A stretch of DNA of 44,288 nt from Kitasatospora sp. SolWspMP-SS2h (GCF_003259315.1 NZ_QLLT01000042.1:1-44288); one strand, 5' to 3'. Counted from the stretch's first letter, positions 15,373 to 24,141 are shown. Numbers and translations are program-made. The notes: a model not told the origin generated them from the sequence alone.

Positions 15373-16719
15373 CTACAGGCCGACCTCGCGCATCAGGGTG
15401 CCGACCTCGGGGTTGGTCAGGCGGCGCAGCCAGCCGGACTTCTGGTCGCCCAGCGAGATCGGGCCGAACGCGGTGCGCACCAGCTTCTCGACCGGGAAGC
15501 CGACCTCGGCCATCAGCCGGCGCACGATGTGCTTGCGGCCCTCGTGCAGGGTCACCTCGACCAGGTAGTTCTTGCCGAGGTTGGAGACCACCTTGAAGCT
15601 GTCGGCGCGGGCCCAGCCGTCCTCCAGCTCGACGCCCTTGGCGAGCGTCTTGCCCAGGTCGCGCGGCAGCGGGCCCTGGATCGCCGCCAGGTAGGTCTTG
15701 GTGACGCCGTACCGGGGGTGGGTGAGGCGGTGGGCCAGCTCGCCGTGGTTGGTGAGCAGGATGATGCCCTCGGTCTCGGTGTCCAGTCGGCCGACGTGGA
15801 ACAGCCGGGTCTCCCGGTTGGTCACGTAGTCGCCCAGGCACTGCCGGCCCTCCGGGTCCTCCATGGTGGAGACCACGCCGGCCGGCTTGTTGAGCGCGAA
15901 GAACAGGTAGGACTGGGTGGCGACGGTCAGGCCGTCCACCTTGATCTCGTCCTTCACCGGGTCGACCCGGCGGCCCTGCTCCAGCACCGGCTCGCCGTTG
16001 ACCTCGACCCGGCCCTGCGCGATCAGCTCCTCGCAGGCCCGGCGGCTGCCCATGCCGGCCCGCGCGAGCACCTTCTGCAGGCGCTCGCCGTCCTCGCCGA
16101 CCTCCTTGCCGGGGCCCTCGTGCCGGGCCAGCACCCGGTCCTCGATCCGGCCCTGGAGCTCCCGGGAGCGCTGCGGCTGGCGCCGCGGGTCGCCGGGCGC
16201 GCCCTGCCCCTCCCGGCGCGGCCGGGGCGCGGCCCCGGGCTTGCGGGAGTCGTACGCGCCGCGGCCGGGCGTCGCGTTCGGCCCGCCGCCGTACTCGGGG
16301 CGGTCGTACCGGCGCTCCTCCGGGCGCAGCGGGCGGTCCGGGTAGCGCCGCTCCTCGCCCCGCCCGCCGCCACTGCCGCCGCGCGAGCCCGCGCCGTACG
16401 AGCCGGAGCCCGAACCGCCGCGCGCGGACTGCCCGCCGCCGTACGAGCCCGAACCGCCCCGGGTGCCGCTCCCGCCGCCGTACGAGCCGGAGCCCGAACC
16501 GCCGCGGGCGCCGCCACCGCCGTACGAGCCCGCGCCCGAACCGCCGCGGCCGCCCTGCCCGCCGCGGCCCTGGCCGCCACCGCTGCCGCCGCCGTAGGAC
16601 GACGATCCGCCCCGGCCCCCGCCCTGCTGGCCGCCGCGGCCGCCCTGCCCGCCCCGGCCCTGGCCGCCGCCACCGCCGCCGCTGTTCCTGCCGTTGCCAC
16701 CGTTGCCACTGCTACGCAT
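15373..16719 (-). CDS. rluB: RluB/RsuA-family rRNA pseudouridine synthase with RGG-like N-terminus
   Basis: Protein of 448 aa. The C-terminal 240 residues form a normal RsuA/RluB-type enzyme: an S4 RNA-binding domain (about 212-258, ERLQKVLARAGMGSRRACEE) and a synthase domain with GRLDTETEGIILLTN (310-324), whose Asp313 is the catalytic residue. It should isomerise a uridine in 23S (or 16S) rRNA. Residues 1-125 are a Gly/Ser/Tyr/Arg-rich tail with RGG and SYGGG repeats, then a charged Arg/Pro linker (125-205), far longer than in classical RluB. The start ATG 16719 overlaps the scpB stop by one base (TGATG), so translation is coupled to scpB. The rluB-scpB-scpA-parA order is conserved across actinobacteria. 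Confidence 0.92.
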   Translation of the reverse strand: MRSSGNGGNGRNSGGGGGGQGRGGQGGRGGQQGGGRGGSSSYGGGSGGGQGRGGQGGRGGSGAGSYGGGGARGGSGSGSYGGGSGTRGGSGSYGGGQSARGGSGSGSYGAGSRGGSGGGRGEERRYPDRPLRPEERRYDRPEYGGGPNATPGRGAYDSRKPGAAPRPRREGQGAPGDPRRQPQRSRELQGRIEDRVLARHEGPGKEVGEDGERLQKVLARAGMGSRRACEELIAQGRVEVNGEPVLEQGRRVDPVKDEIKVDGLTVATQSYLFFALNKPAGVVSTMEDPEGRQCLGDYVTNRETRLFHVGRLDTETEGIILLTNHGELAHRLTHPRYGVTKTYLAAIQGPLPRDLGKTLAKGVELEDGWARADSFKVVSNLGKNYLVEVTLHEGRKHIVRRLMAEVGFPVEKLVRTAFGPISLGDQKSGWLRRLTNPEVGTLMREVGL

Positions 16720-17570
16720 CAAAATGTCCGTACGTCGATATCCGTCTGGTCGGCCTGGTTCGGCCTCGGCCCTTCCTGTGCGGCGGCGACCGCCTGCGCG
16801 ATCATCGTGCCCTCCAGGGACTCCGCTTCCACGTCGTCGACCTCGGGCAGGAAGGGCGCGAGCTCCGGCAGCTCGTCCAGGCCGCGCAGCCCCATCCGTT
16901 CCAGGAAGTAGTTCGTCGTCCGATACAGGATCGCTCCGGTCTCGGGCTCGGTGCCGGCTTCTTCGACCAGTCCTCGCTGTACCAGGGTACGCATCACGCC
17001 GTCGCAGTTCACACCACGGACCGCGGAAACCCGCCCGCGCGACACCGGCTGCCGGTACGCGACCACCGCCAGCGTCTCCAGGGCGGCCTGCGTCAGCCGG
17101 GCCTGCTGCCCGTCCAGCACGAACCGCTCGACCGCCTCGGCGCACTCCGCGCGGCTGTAGAACCGCCACCCGCCGGCCACCTGCCGCAGCTCGAAACCGC
17201 GCCCCTGCGCCGTGTACTCGTCGGCCAACTCCCGCAGCACAGCGGCCACTTCGCCCTTCGGCGCGTCCAGCACGGCGGCCAGCCTGCCCTCCGCCACCGG
17301 CTCGTCGGCGACCATCAGCACCGCCTCCAGCGCCGCCCGCAGCGGGACGCCCCCCGGCTCCGGCGCCGCCACCGCTCCGGGGGCCGGCTCCGGTCCCGGT
17401 TCCGGCTCCGGTCCCCGTTCCGATCCCGGTTCCGGTTCCGGTTCCGGCAGCGCCAGGACGCGCTCCACCGGTTCGGTCCGGGCGCCGTCCGGGTACGCCG
17501 ACTCCTGCCACTCCCCGGGCCGGTGCGCGCCCGGCAGTCCCAGGGACCGGCGTGCGGGCCGCTCCGTCAT
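16719..17570 (-). CDS. scpB: segregation and condensation protein ScpB
   Basis: Protein of 283 aa. ScpB is a winged-helix protein that dimerises and, with ScpA, bridges the SMC heads in chromosome condensation. The conserved domain runs from about residue 78 (LRAALEAVLMVADEPV) to 255, with the family signature AYRQPVSRGRVSAVRGVN and the RTTNYFLERMGLRGLDELPEL end. Residues 1-75 are a Pro/Glu-rich extension with a PEPEPEPGSERGPEPEP repeat, absent from Bacillus ScpB but common in streptomycetes. Its start ATG 17570 overlaps the scpA stop by 4 nt (ATGA), and its own stop overlaps the rluB start. Confidence 0.93.
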   Translation of the reverse strand: MTERPARRSLGLPGAHRPGEWQESAYPDGARTEPVERVLALPEPEPEPGSERGPEPEPGPEPAPGAVAAPEPGGVPLRAALEAVLMVADEPVAEGRLAAVLDAPKGEVAAVLRELADEYTAQGRGFELRQVAGGWRFYSRAECAEAVERFVLDGQQARLTQAALETLAVVAYRQPVSRGRVSAVRGVNCDGVMRTLVQRGLVEEAGTEPETGAILYRTTNYFLERMGLRGLDELPELAPFLPEVDDVEAESLEGTMIAQAVAAAQEGPRPNQADQTDIDVRTF

Positions 17571-18370
17571 GCCGTACCGCCTTCCTCGCCGCCGCCCGCC
17601 GGGCGGTCGAACTCGTCGGTGACCTCGACCGCCCGGCCGTCCGCGGCGACCCAGCGGACCAGCAGTTCCTCCAGGGCCAGCGGCTGCTCGAAGGCCAGCG
17701 CCCGCTCCCGGTACAGCTCCAGCAGCGCCAGGAACCGGGCCACCACCACCAGGGTGCCGTCCGCGTCGGCCGCCAGCTGCCCGAAGGTGGCCGTGCCGAG
17801 CGCGCGCAGCCGCTCCACCACCAGCGCGGCCTGTTCGCGCACGCTCACCGGCGGCACGTGGATGTGGTCGACGTACACCACCGGCCGCGGCCTGGGCGCG
17901 AACGCCTTCGCCGCCAGCCGGGCGAAGCGCTCCGGGCCGATCGACAGCACCACCTCGGGCAGCAGCAGCGCGTACTGCGGCTCCAGCGCGACCGTCCGCG
18001 GCCGGCGCAGCGCCTCGCCCTCCCAGCGCTCCGCGAACAGCGCCGCGACCTTCTTGTACGCCCGGTACTGCAGCAGCCGCGCGAACAGCAGGTCGCGCGC
18101 CTCCAGCAGCGCCAGGTCCTCCTCGTCCTCGACCTCGGCGGCGGGCAGCAGCCGGGCCGCCTTGAGGTCCAGCAGGGTCGCCGCGACCACCAGGAACTCG
18201 GTCGCCGCGTCCAGGTCCCACTCCGGGCCCATCGCCCTGATGTGCGCGACGAACTCGTCGGTGACCTTCGACAGCGCCACCTCGGTGACGTCCAGCCGGT
18301 GCTTGGCGATCAGTCCGAGCAGCAGGTCGAACGGCCCCTCGAAGTTCTCCAATCGGACCTGGAACGCCAT
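17567..18370 (-). CDS. scpA: segregation and condensation protein ScpA
   Basis: Protein of 267 aa, the kleisin subunit that links the two SMC heads. The start FQVRLENFEGPFDLLLGLI is diagnostic, followed by AATLLDLKAARLLP. The C-terminal winged helix is at about 190-245 (FLALLELYRERALAFEQP). ATG 18370 is taken as the start because it begins the conserved domain and there is no credible upstream start; no strong Shine-Dalgarno box precedes it. It overlaps scpB by 4 nt. The smc gene is not in this window. Confidence 0.93.
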   Translation of the reverse strand: MAFQVRLENFEGPFDLLLGLIAKHRLDVTEVALSKVTDEFVAHIRAMGPEWDLDAATEFLVVAATLLDLKAARLLPAAEVEDEEDLALLEARDLLFARLLQYRAYKKVAALFAERWEGEALRRPRTVALEPQYALLLPEVVLSIGPERFARLAAKAFAPRPRPVVYVDHIHVPPVSVREQAALVVERLRALGTATFGQLAADADGTLVVVARFLALLELYRERALAFEQPLALEELLVRWVAADGRAVEVTDEFDRPAGGGEEGGTA

Positions 18371-18482
18371 AACGGACCATTCTGGCAGACGCCCCGGGGC
18401 GCGGGGCGGACGCGGCACCGGGGCGCGGGGAGACCGCGCGCCCGGCCGGGCGGCCCGCCCGCGCGGCGTCCCGCGGCGGCCC

Positions 18483-19007
18483 TCAGCGTCCGCGCAGCCG
18501 GCGCACCAGGATCGACGCCTCGCCGCGCTGCTCCAGGTCCGCCAGGACCACCGCGACGGCCTCGCGGACGACCCGTCCGCGGTCCACGGCCAGGCCGTGC
18601 TCACCGCGCAGCACCAGGCGGGCGTGCTCCAGGTCCATCAGTTCCTCGGCGGACACGTACACGGTGATCTTCTCGTCGTGCCGCTCCCGCCCGGAGGGCC
18701 GCCGGGCCCGTCCGCGTCCGCGCACCGTGGCCGGGGCCGTCCGGCGGGCCTCTGCGGGGTCCTCCGCGCGCCCCGCAGGGGCCGCCGGGGCAGCCTCCGG
18801 TCTGGCGGCCGGCACCTCGACGGCGCGCGGTGCGGGAGCGGCGCCCTCGCCGCTCCCGGGGGGTTCCTGCCCGGCGGGGGCCGCGCCGTTCACCGGAACG
18901 GTGCCGTTCGCGGGGCCGGAGCCGTTGCCGTTGTTGCGCGCGAGCGAGGGCGACAGGGCCATTCCGCCGGTTGACCGGAACAGTTCGTCGGCCCCCGGGA
19001 GGCTCAC
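18483..19007 (-). CDS. ribbon-helix-helix-like protein paired with ParA
   Basis: Protein of 174 aa. Residues 1-105 are Pro/Ala-rich and probably disordered. Residues about 112-160 (DEKITVYVSAEELMDLEHAR and VVREAVAVVLADLE) look like a ribbon-helix-helix DNA-binding domain: a short beta strand, then two helices. Its GTG start at 19007 overlaps the ParA stop by 4 nt (GTGA), so the two proteins are translationally coupled and probably act together. Several small ParB-like centromere-binding proteins are ribbon-helix-helix proteins, so this may be the DNA adaptor of this ParA. That function is inference. No classical ParB gene is in the window. Confidence 0.7.
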   Translation of the reverse strand: MSLPGADELFRSTGGMALSPSLARNNGNGSGPANGTVPVNGAAPAGQEPPGSGEGAAPAPRAVEVPAARPEAAPAAPAGRAEDPAEARRTAPATVRGRGRARRPSGRERHDEKITVYVSAEELMDLEHARLVLRGEHGLAVDRGRVVREAVAVVLADLEQRGEASILVRRLRGR

Positions 19008-20158
19008 TCGGCGGGGCGGCACCGGTCGAGCACCTCCCTGGCGAGCTGGCGGTAGGCGGCCGCGCCGACCGAGTTGGTGGCGTAGGTGGTGATCGGCTCG
19101 CCGGCCACGGTGGTCTCCGGGAACCTGACGGTCCGCCCGATGACGGTGTGGAAGACGTGCTCGCCGAACGCCTCGACGACCCGGGCCAGCACCTCGCGCG
19201 AGTGCACGGTGCGCGAGTCGTACATGGTGGCCAGGATGCCGTCCAGCCGCAGCTCGGGGTTGAGCCGCTCGCAGACCTTCTCGATGGTCTCGGTGAGCAG
19301 CGCGACACCGCGCAGCGCGAAGAACTCGCACTCCAGCGGGACGATGACGCTGTGCGCGGCGGTCAGGGCGTTGACGGTGAGCAGGCCCAGCGAGGGCTGG
19401 CAGTCGATGATGACGTAGTCGTAGTCGGGCAGCAGCGGCTTGAGCGCGCGGGCCAGCGCCGACTCCCGGGCGACCTCGCTGACCAGCTGCACCTCGGCGG
19501 CCGACAGGTCGATGTTGGACGGCAGCAGGTCCATGCCGGGGATGGCGGTCTTCAGCAGGACCTCGTCGGCCGTCAGGCCCCGCTCCATGAGCAGGTTGTA
19601 GACGGTGACGTCGAGTTCCATCGGGTTGACGCCGAGGCCGACCGAGAGCGCGCCCTGCGGGTCGAAGTCCACCAGCAGGACCCGGCGGCCGTACTCGGCG
19701 AGCGCCGCGCCCAGGTTGATGGTGGAGGTGGTCTTGCCGACGCCGCCCTTCTGGTTGCACATCGCGATGATCTGCGCGGGGCCGTGCTCGGCGAGCGGCG
19801 CGGGGATCGGGAAGTACGGCAGCGGGCGGCCGGTCGGGCCGACCCGCTCGCGGCGCTGGCGGGCCGCGTCGGGGGCCAGGGTGGCGGCGTACTCGGGGTC
19901 GGGCTCGTACTCGGCGTCCGGGTCGTCGTAGGGCCCGTAGCCGAGTTCGCTGTAGGCCAGGCCGTACGCGGCGAAGTCGGCGTCGTAGTCGGTGGCGGCT
20001 GCCGCCGCGCTCTGGCGGGCCTCGAAGGTGCGGACCGCGACCGAGCCGACCTCCTGCGCCCCCACCGTGGCCTGCCGGGCTTCCTCGTTCGGCTGCCCGG
20101 CGGAGAGCTCCGCCAGTCCTGGCTGACCACCCCCGGGAGCAAATGTCGACTCATTCAC
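19004..20158 (-). CDS. ParA/Soj-family ATPase with long N-terminal extension
   Basis: Protein of 384 aa. A deviant Walker A motif KGGVGKTT (137-144) sits in CNQKGGVGKTTSTINLG, followed by the Walker A' region VDFDPQGALSVGLG and a Walker B-like DYVIIDCQPSLG. Residues 1-125 form a Gly/Pro/acidic extension not found in Soj or MinD. The GTG at 20158 is chosen because a perfect aaggaggtaa (20167-20176) lies about 8 nt upstream; an in-frame ATG at 20182 sits within or before that box. Such ATPases form nucleoid-bound dimers and segregate chromosomes or other cargo. Its position between ald and the scpAB block is typical of actinobacteria and differs from the parAB locus near the replication origin. 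Confidence 0.9.
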   Translation of the reverse strand: MNESTFAPGGGQPGLAELSAGQPNEEARQATVGAQEVGSVAVRTFEARQSAAAAATDYDADFAAYGLAYSELGYGPYDDPDAEYEPDPEYAATLAPDAARQRRERVGPTGRPLPYFPIPAPLAEHGPAQIIAMCNQKGGVGKTTSTINLGAALAEYGRRVLLVDFDPQGALSVGLGVNPMELDVTVYNLLMERGLTADEVLLKTAIPGMDLLPSNIDLSAAEVQLVSEVARESALARALKPLLPDYDYVIIDCQPSLGLLTVNALTAAHSVIVPLECEFFALRGVALLTETIEKVCERLNPELRLDGILATMYDSRTVHSREVLARVVEAFGEHVFHTVIGRTVRFPETTVAGEPITTYATNSVGAAAYRQLAREVLDRCRPAE

Positions 20159-20238
20159 AAGTCGTCTTACCTCCTTGGACATCCAGGACTCTATGTCGAT
20201 TCGTCAGCGTGGCAGCATGCCAACGTTTTGCGACTCTA

Positions 20239-20268
20239 GGCCGTTTCGGGCATTCGCAGCAACACAAT
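20239..20268 (-). promoter_or_regulatory. candidate parA promoter
   Basis: On the minus strand TTGCTG, an 18-bp spacer and TAGAGT lie about 80 nt before the GTG start. The fit to the principal-sigma consensus is moderate. The remaining part of the 354-nt gap to the ald terminator shows no gene. Confidence 0.35.
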
Positions 20269-20456
20269 CCACGGTAGTGGGCCGCGTGTGTCGGCCTTTC
20301 ACCCACCCCGTGTCAAGACACGAGCCTAACGTTTCCGCCCCCGCGGCGGGCCGTGAGGGCCTGTCAGGTGTCCTTGTCGACAGAGCGGGTGACAAACCGC
20401 ACCGGAATTGACCGCCGGCGGTCACCACCGGGCCGCCGACCGCCCCCGGGCACGCC

Positions 20457-20493
20457 AAAGCCCCCGGCGCGAAGGGGAAGGACGGCCGGGGGC
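20457..20493 (-). terminator. terminator after ald
   Basis: Nine-bp stem gcccccggc (20460-20468) / gccgggggc (20485-20493) with a T run on the minus strand (20457-20459), about 20 nt past the ald stop. Confidence 0.7.
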
Positions 20494-20512
20494 GACAGCG
20501 GGTGAGGGGGCG

Positions 20513-21628
20513 TCAGGCGAGCACGCTCTCCAGGGAGACCGACTCCAGGCCGAAGGCCTCGGCGACGGCCGGGAAGGTGATCTGGCCCTCGTGCACGTTC
20601 AGGCCCTGGGCGAGCGCGGCGTCCCGGCGCAGCGCCTCCTTCCAGCCGCGGTTGGCCAGCTCGACCACGTACGGCAGGGTCGCGTTGGTGAGCGCGTAGG
20701 TGGAGGTGTTGGGGACGGCGCCCGGCATGTTGGCCACGCAGTAGAAGACCGAGTCGTGGACCTGGAAGGTCGGCTCGGCGTGCGTGGTGGGGTGCGAGTC
20801 CTCGAAGCAGCCGCCCTGGTCGATGGCGATGTCGACGAGCACGGAGCCCGGCTTCATCTTGGCGACCAGTTCGTTGGTGACCAGCTTGGGGGCCTTGGCG
20901 CCCGGGATCAGCACGGCGCCGATCACCAGGTCGGCCTCGACGACGGCCTTCTCCAGCTCGAAGGAGTTGGAGACGATCGCCTTGACCTTGGTGCCGAAGA
21001 CCTTGTCGGCCTCGCGCAGCTTGTTGATGTCGCGGTCGAGCAGGGTCACCTCGTAGCCCATGCCGATGGCGATGGTGGCCGCGTGCCAGCCGGAGACGCC
21101 GCCGCCGATGACGACCGCCTTGGCCGGGTGGGTGCCGGGCACGCCGCCGGGCAGCACGCCGCGGCCGCCGGCCGGGCGCATCAGGTGGTAGGAGCCGACC
21201 TGCGGGGCCAGCCGGCCCGCGACCTCGGACATCGGGGCGAGCAGCGGCAGCGCGCCGTTGGGCAGCTGCACCGTCTCGTAGGCGATCGCGGTGGTGCCGG
21301 AGGCGACCAGCGCGTCGGTGCCGGCCCGGTCGGCGGCCAGGTGGAGGTAGGTGAAGAGGGTCTGGCCCTTGCGCAGGCGGTGGTACTCCTGCGCGATGGG
21401 CTCCTTCACCTTGAGGATCATGTCGGCCGCGGCCCACACCTCGTCGGCGGTGGGGAGGATGGTGGCACCGGCGGCCACGTACTCCTCGTTGGGGATCGAG
21501 GAGCCGACGCCGGCGTTGTCCTCGATGACGACCTCGTGGCCGTTGCGGACCAGCTCATGCACACCGGCAGGCGTGATGGCCACGCGGTACTCGTGGTTCT
21601 TGACCTCGCGGGGGATGCCGACCTTCAC
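20513..21628 (-). CDS. ald: alanine dehydrogenase
   Basis: Protein of 371 aa, the normal length for NAD-dependent alanine dehydrogenase, which interconverts L-alanine and pyruvate plus ammonia. The start KVGIPREVKNHEYRVAITP and the KVKEPIAQEY substrate-binding Lys region are diagnostic. The nucleotide fold shows GGGVSGWHAA, and VDIAIDQGGCFE holds the catalytic Asp near residue 268. GTG 21628 is the start: it opens the conserved sequence and has an agagga box about 11 nt upstream. The promoter at 21742-21770 supports a separate transcript. ald is probably expressed when alanine is a nitrogen or carbon source; no regulatory site was recognised. Confidence 0.95.
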   Translation of the reverse strand: MKVGIPREVKNHEYRVAITPAGVHELVRNGHEVVIEDNAGVGSSIPNEEYVAAGATILPTADEVWAAADMILKVKEPIAQEYHRLRKGQTLFTYLHLAADRAGTDALVASGTTAIAYETVQLPNGALPLLAPMSEVAGRLAPQVGSYHLMRPAGGRGVLPGGVPGTHPAKAVVIGGGVSGWHAATIAIGMGYEVTLLDRDINKLREADKVFGTKVKAIVSNSFELEKAVVEADLVIGAVLIPGAKAPKLVTNELVAKMKPGSVLVDIAIDQGGCFEDSHPTTHAEPTFQVHDSVFYCVANMPGAVPNTSTYALTNATLPYVVELANRGWKEALRRDAALAQGLNVHEGQITFPAVAEAFGLESVSLESVLA

Positions 21629-21741
21629 GGCTAACACGTCCTCTTGCCATGGGGGATACCTGCCGGGGAAGCCCGGCGGGCGACGCACATGAAGGGCACA
21701 ACGGACAGGCCGGTGCATGGACCTATGCGCGACTGAGTTCG

Positions 21742-21770
21742 AGTGTAATGAAGCCCAGTCGGCGTGTCAG
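21742..21770 (-). promoter_or_regulatory. candidate ald promoter
   Basis: On the minus strand CTGACA (21765-21770), a 17-bp spacer and TACACT (21742-21747) match the principal-sigma consensus well. The transcript would start near 21735, about 105 nt before the ald GTG. The rest of the 240-nt gap holds no gene. Confidence 0.55.
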
Positions 21771-21868
21771 CCTTCCAAAGTGACCAAATCAGCCGGACCG
21801 ATTGGCAGGTTCGTAGGCTTGCATGCCTTCCGGGGCCACATTGCGGGGCGAACCCCGCATCTACGACA

Positions 21869-23809
21869 TTACTCCGGAAGCGGGTGCCGGCCCTCCTGGC
21901 CGAGGTGCCGCTGGAGCCGCGCGGCCAGCGCCGCGACCTCCCGCTCGCCCCGCCCGTCGCCGGTGCGGCGCAGCACCGCGGCCGCCGAGCGGTACTCGCG
22001 CAGCGCCTCCTCGAAGCGCCGCAGCCCGGTGTGCGCCTCCGCCAGGCGCACCAGCAGCCGGGCCTCGGCCGGCTGGTCGCCCAGCGCCTGCCGCAGCACC
22101 AGGGCCCGCCCGTACGCGTCGGCGGCGCGCAGCGGGTCGCCGAGCGCCCGGTGGCCGTGGCCCACGCCCTCCAGCGCGCGGGCGCAGCCCGCCTCGTCGC
22201 CCGCCCCGCGGGCCAGCTCGACGGCCCGGCGGTAGCGCTCGCCCGCCTGCTCCCAGCGCCCGGCGGCGGCCTGCAGGTCGCCCAGGTTCAGCAGCGCGGC
22301 GGCGGCCCGGCGCGGGTTGCCCTGCCGCTCGGCGACCTTCAGCACCGACTCGTGCAGGGCGTGCAGGTCGGCGGGGGCGGCCTCGCCGGTCAGCGGCAGG
22401 GCCCGCAGCAGGGCGGTGACCAGGCGGCCCGCGGAGCCGTCCAGGTCGCCCTGGCCGACCGCGTCGGCGACGGCCGTCAGCAGGAGCTCGCGCTCCCCCA
22501 GCAGCCAGCCCTCGGCGTGCGCGGCGGTGCGCAGCCGCAGCGGGCCGGGCAGCGGGTCCGGGTTGGGGCCGGCCGCCGGGTCCAGCAGCAGGCGGGCCGA
22601 GTCCACCAGCCGCACCAGCCGTTCCAGCAGCCGGGCCCGGGCCAGCTCCACCTCGGACGGGCGGTCGGCCTCCCCGCGCAGCTCCACCAGCCGCCCGTGG
22701 AGCCGGCCCGGCACCCGGTGGCGCGCGGTGCCGTCCGCCGCGTCCGGCTCGCGCTCCAGCAGCTCCAGCTGCTCCAGCTCGGCCAGCGCCGCCCCCGCCT
22801 CCGGCGCCGGGCAGCCCACCAGCGCGGACGCCGTGCGCAGGTCGACCCGCTGGCCGGGCGCCAGCGTGCACAGCCGCAGCAGCCGGGCCCGGGCCGCGGG
22901 CAGCCGCCGGTACGCCAGCTCGAACGCCCCGCGCAGCGGGTCGCCCTCCACCACCGGCACCGTCTCCCGCTCCGGGTCCGCGGGCCGCTGCGGCCCCTCC
23001 ACCGCCGCCGGGACGGGCCCCGGGACGGTGCGCAGCCGGGCGGCGGCGTCGGTGACCGCCAGCCGGGGCTCGGTGCGCAGCCAGCCCGCCGCCAGGCGCA
23101 GCGCGGCCGGGCGGTTGGCGCACGCCTCGGCCAGGTCGGCGGCGCCCACCGGGTCGCAGGAGATCCTGGTCCCGCCGACCAGCTCACCCAGCAGGTCCAC
23201 CGCGGCCCGGTGGTCCAGTCCGCCGAGGATCACCGGGTCGATGCCGTCGATGCCCGTCAGCGGCCCCGAGGTGGTGGCCAGCAGCAGCGACTCGGTCTTC
23301 TCCGCCAGCAGCGGCCACACCTGCCCGGCGTCCCGGACGTCGTCCAGCAGCACCAGCGCCCGGCGCTGCCCGAGCGCCTCGCGCAGCGCCTCGCAGGCCG
23401 GGTCCTCCTCGGCCGCGCCGGGCAGCAGCGCCGCGCCGGGCCGCTCGCCCAGCTGGTCCAGCAGCATCCGGGCGGCCCGCCCGGCCCCCACCCGGCTGCC
23501 GTCCGGCGCGGACAGCCGCGCGTACAGCAGCCCGTCCGGGTGGTCGCCGGCCACCGACCTCGCCCACCGCACCGCGAGCGCGCTGCGCCCCGAACCGGGC
23601 CGCCCCGCCAGCACCAGCAGCCGCCCGCGCCCCTGCGCGGGCCGCCCCGCGGCGAGCGTCAGCGCCGCCAGCTCCGCCCCCCGCCCGGCGAACGGCCGGG
23701 CCCCCGCGGGCAACGCGTCGAAGATCCCGGCCGCCTCGGCCACCGCCGCCGTCTTCCTCGCCACCCGCGCCACTCCCGACCCGTCGCCCAGCGAACCCGA
23801 CCCGCGCAC
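21869..23809 (-). CDS. STAND-type ATPase with TPR repeats
   Basis: Protein of 646 aa in the AfsR/NB-ARC style but without an N-terminal DNA-binding (SARP) domain. A P-loop GRPGSGRSA (69-77), Walker B ALVLLDDV (151-158), and an NRPAALRLAAGWL segment (232-244) form the nucleotide switch. Residues about 290-500 are helical, and 500-620 contain TPR-like repeats (LGDLQAAAGRWEQAGERYRRA). Such proteins are signal-triggered switches that often regulate transcription or signalling, but the effector part is missing here. The first 25 residues are non-conserved. The GTG at 23809 has no strong ribosome-binding site, so the start is uncertain. It lies between ald and the NUDIX gene on the same strand. Confidence 0.82.
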   Translation of the reverse strand: MRGSGSLGDGSGVARVARKTAAVAEAAGIFDALPAGARPFAGRGAELAALTLAAGRPAQGRGRLLVLAGRPGSGRSALAVRWARSVAGDHPDGLLYARLSAPDGSRVGAGRAARMLLDQLGERPGAALLPGAAEEDPACEALREALGQRRALVLLDDVRDAGQVWPLLAEKTESLLLATTSGPLTGIDGIDPVILGGLDHRAAVDLLGELVGGTRISCDPVGAADLAEACANRPAALRLAAGWLRTEPRLAVTDAAARLRTVPGPVPAAVEGPQRPADPERETVPVVEGDPLRGAFELAYRRLPAARARLLRLCTLAPGQRVDLRTASALVGCPAPEAGAALAELEQLELLEREPDAADGTARHRVPGRLHGRLVELRGEADRPSEVELARARLLERLVRLVDSARLLLDPAAGPNPDPLPGPLRLRTAAHAEGWLLGERELLLTAVADAVGQGDLDGSAGRLVTALLRALPLTGEAAPADLHALHESVLKVAERQGNPRRAAAALLNLGDLQAAAGRWEQAGERYRRAVELARGAGDEAGCARALEGVGHGHRALGDPLRAADAYGRALVLRQALGDQPAEARLLVRLAEAHTGLRRFEEALREYRSAAAVLRRTGDGRGEREVAALAARLQRHLGQEGRHPLPE

Positions 23810-23908
23810 CGGGCCCTGTCCGCGAAGCGTAGTTCGGTCACCCCGCCCCGCCGAGACGCCCCGGTATGACCAACGGCCGAATCACCTCGCTGGAGCAAAG
23901 CGAAGCCG

Positions 23909-24138
23909 GAACCGGGGGCGCGGGGAGACCCGCGCGACAAGGCGGAACCGGGGGCGCGGGGAACTGCGCGGGGAACTGCGCGGCCCACCGTGCACCCGCG
24001 GCCGGACCGCGACGCGGCACGACGGGTCGCCCTGTCCCGCGATCCCGCCGACGTTCACCCGGCCGGTCGCGCAGTCCCCCGCGCCCCCGGTTTCGCACCG
24101 TCCGGCACGGCGGTTCTCCCCGCGCCCCCGGTCGTTCG
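23909..24138. repeat. four copies of a streptomycete intergenic repeat, two direct and two inverted
   Basis: The core accgggggcgcgggga occurs at 23911 and 23947 on the plus strand. Its inverted forms lie at about 24068-24095 and 24111-24138. The pairs can fold into large hairpins and could stop transcription from the NUDIX gene. The element, often ending in gaactgcgcg, is common in streptomycete spacers. No gene lies in this 332-nt gap. Confidence 0.7.
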
Positions 24139-24141
24139 CCC

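Noticed and set aside
20204..20458. 84-codon frame in the parA-ald gap
   Set aside because: No ribosome-binding site, overlaps the candidate parA promoter and the ald terminator region, and no recognisable motif.
21869..23809. STAND ATPase as an antiphage defence protein
   Set aside because: No nuclease, TIR or protease effector is present and the neighbours are housekeeping genes, so a defence role is not supported.
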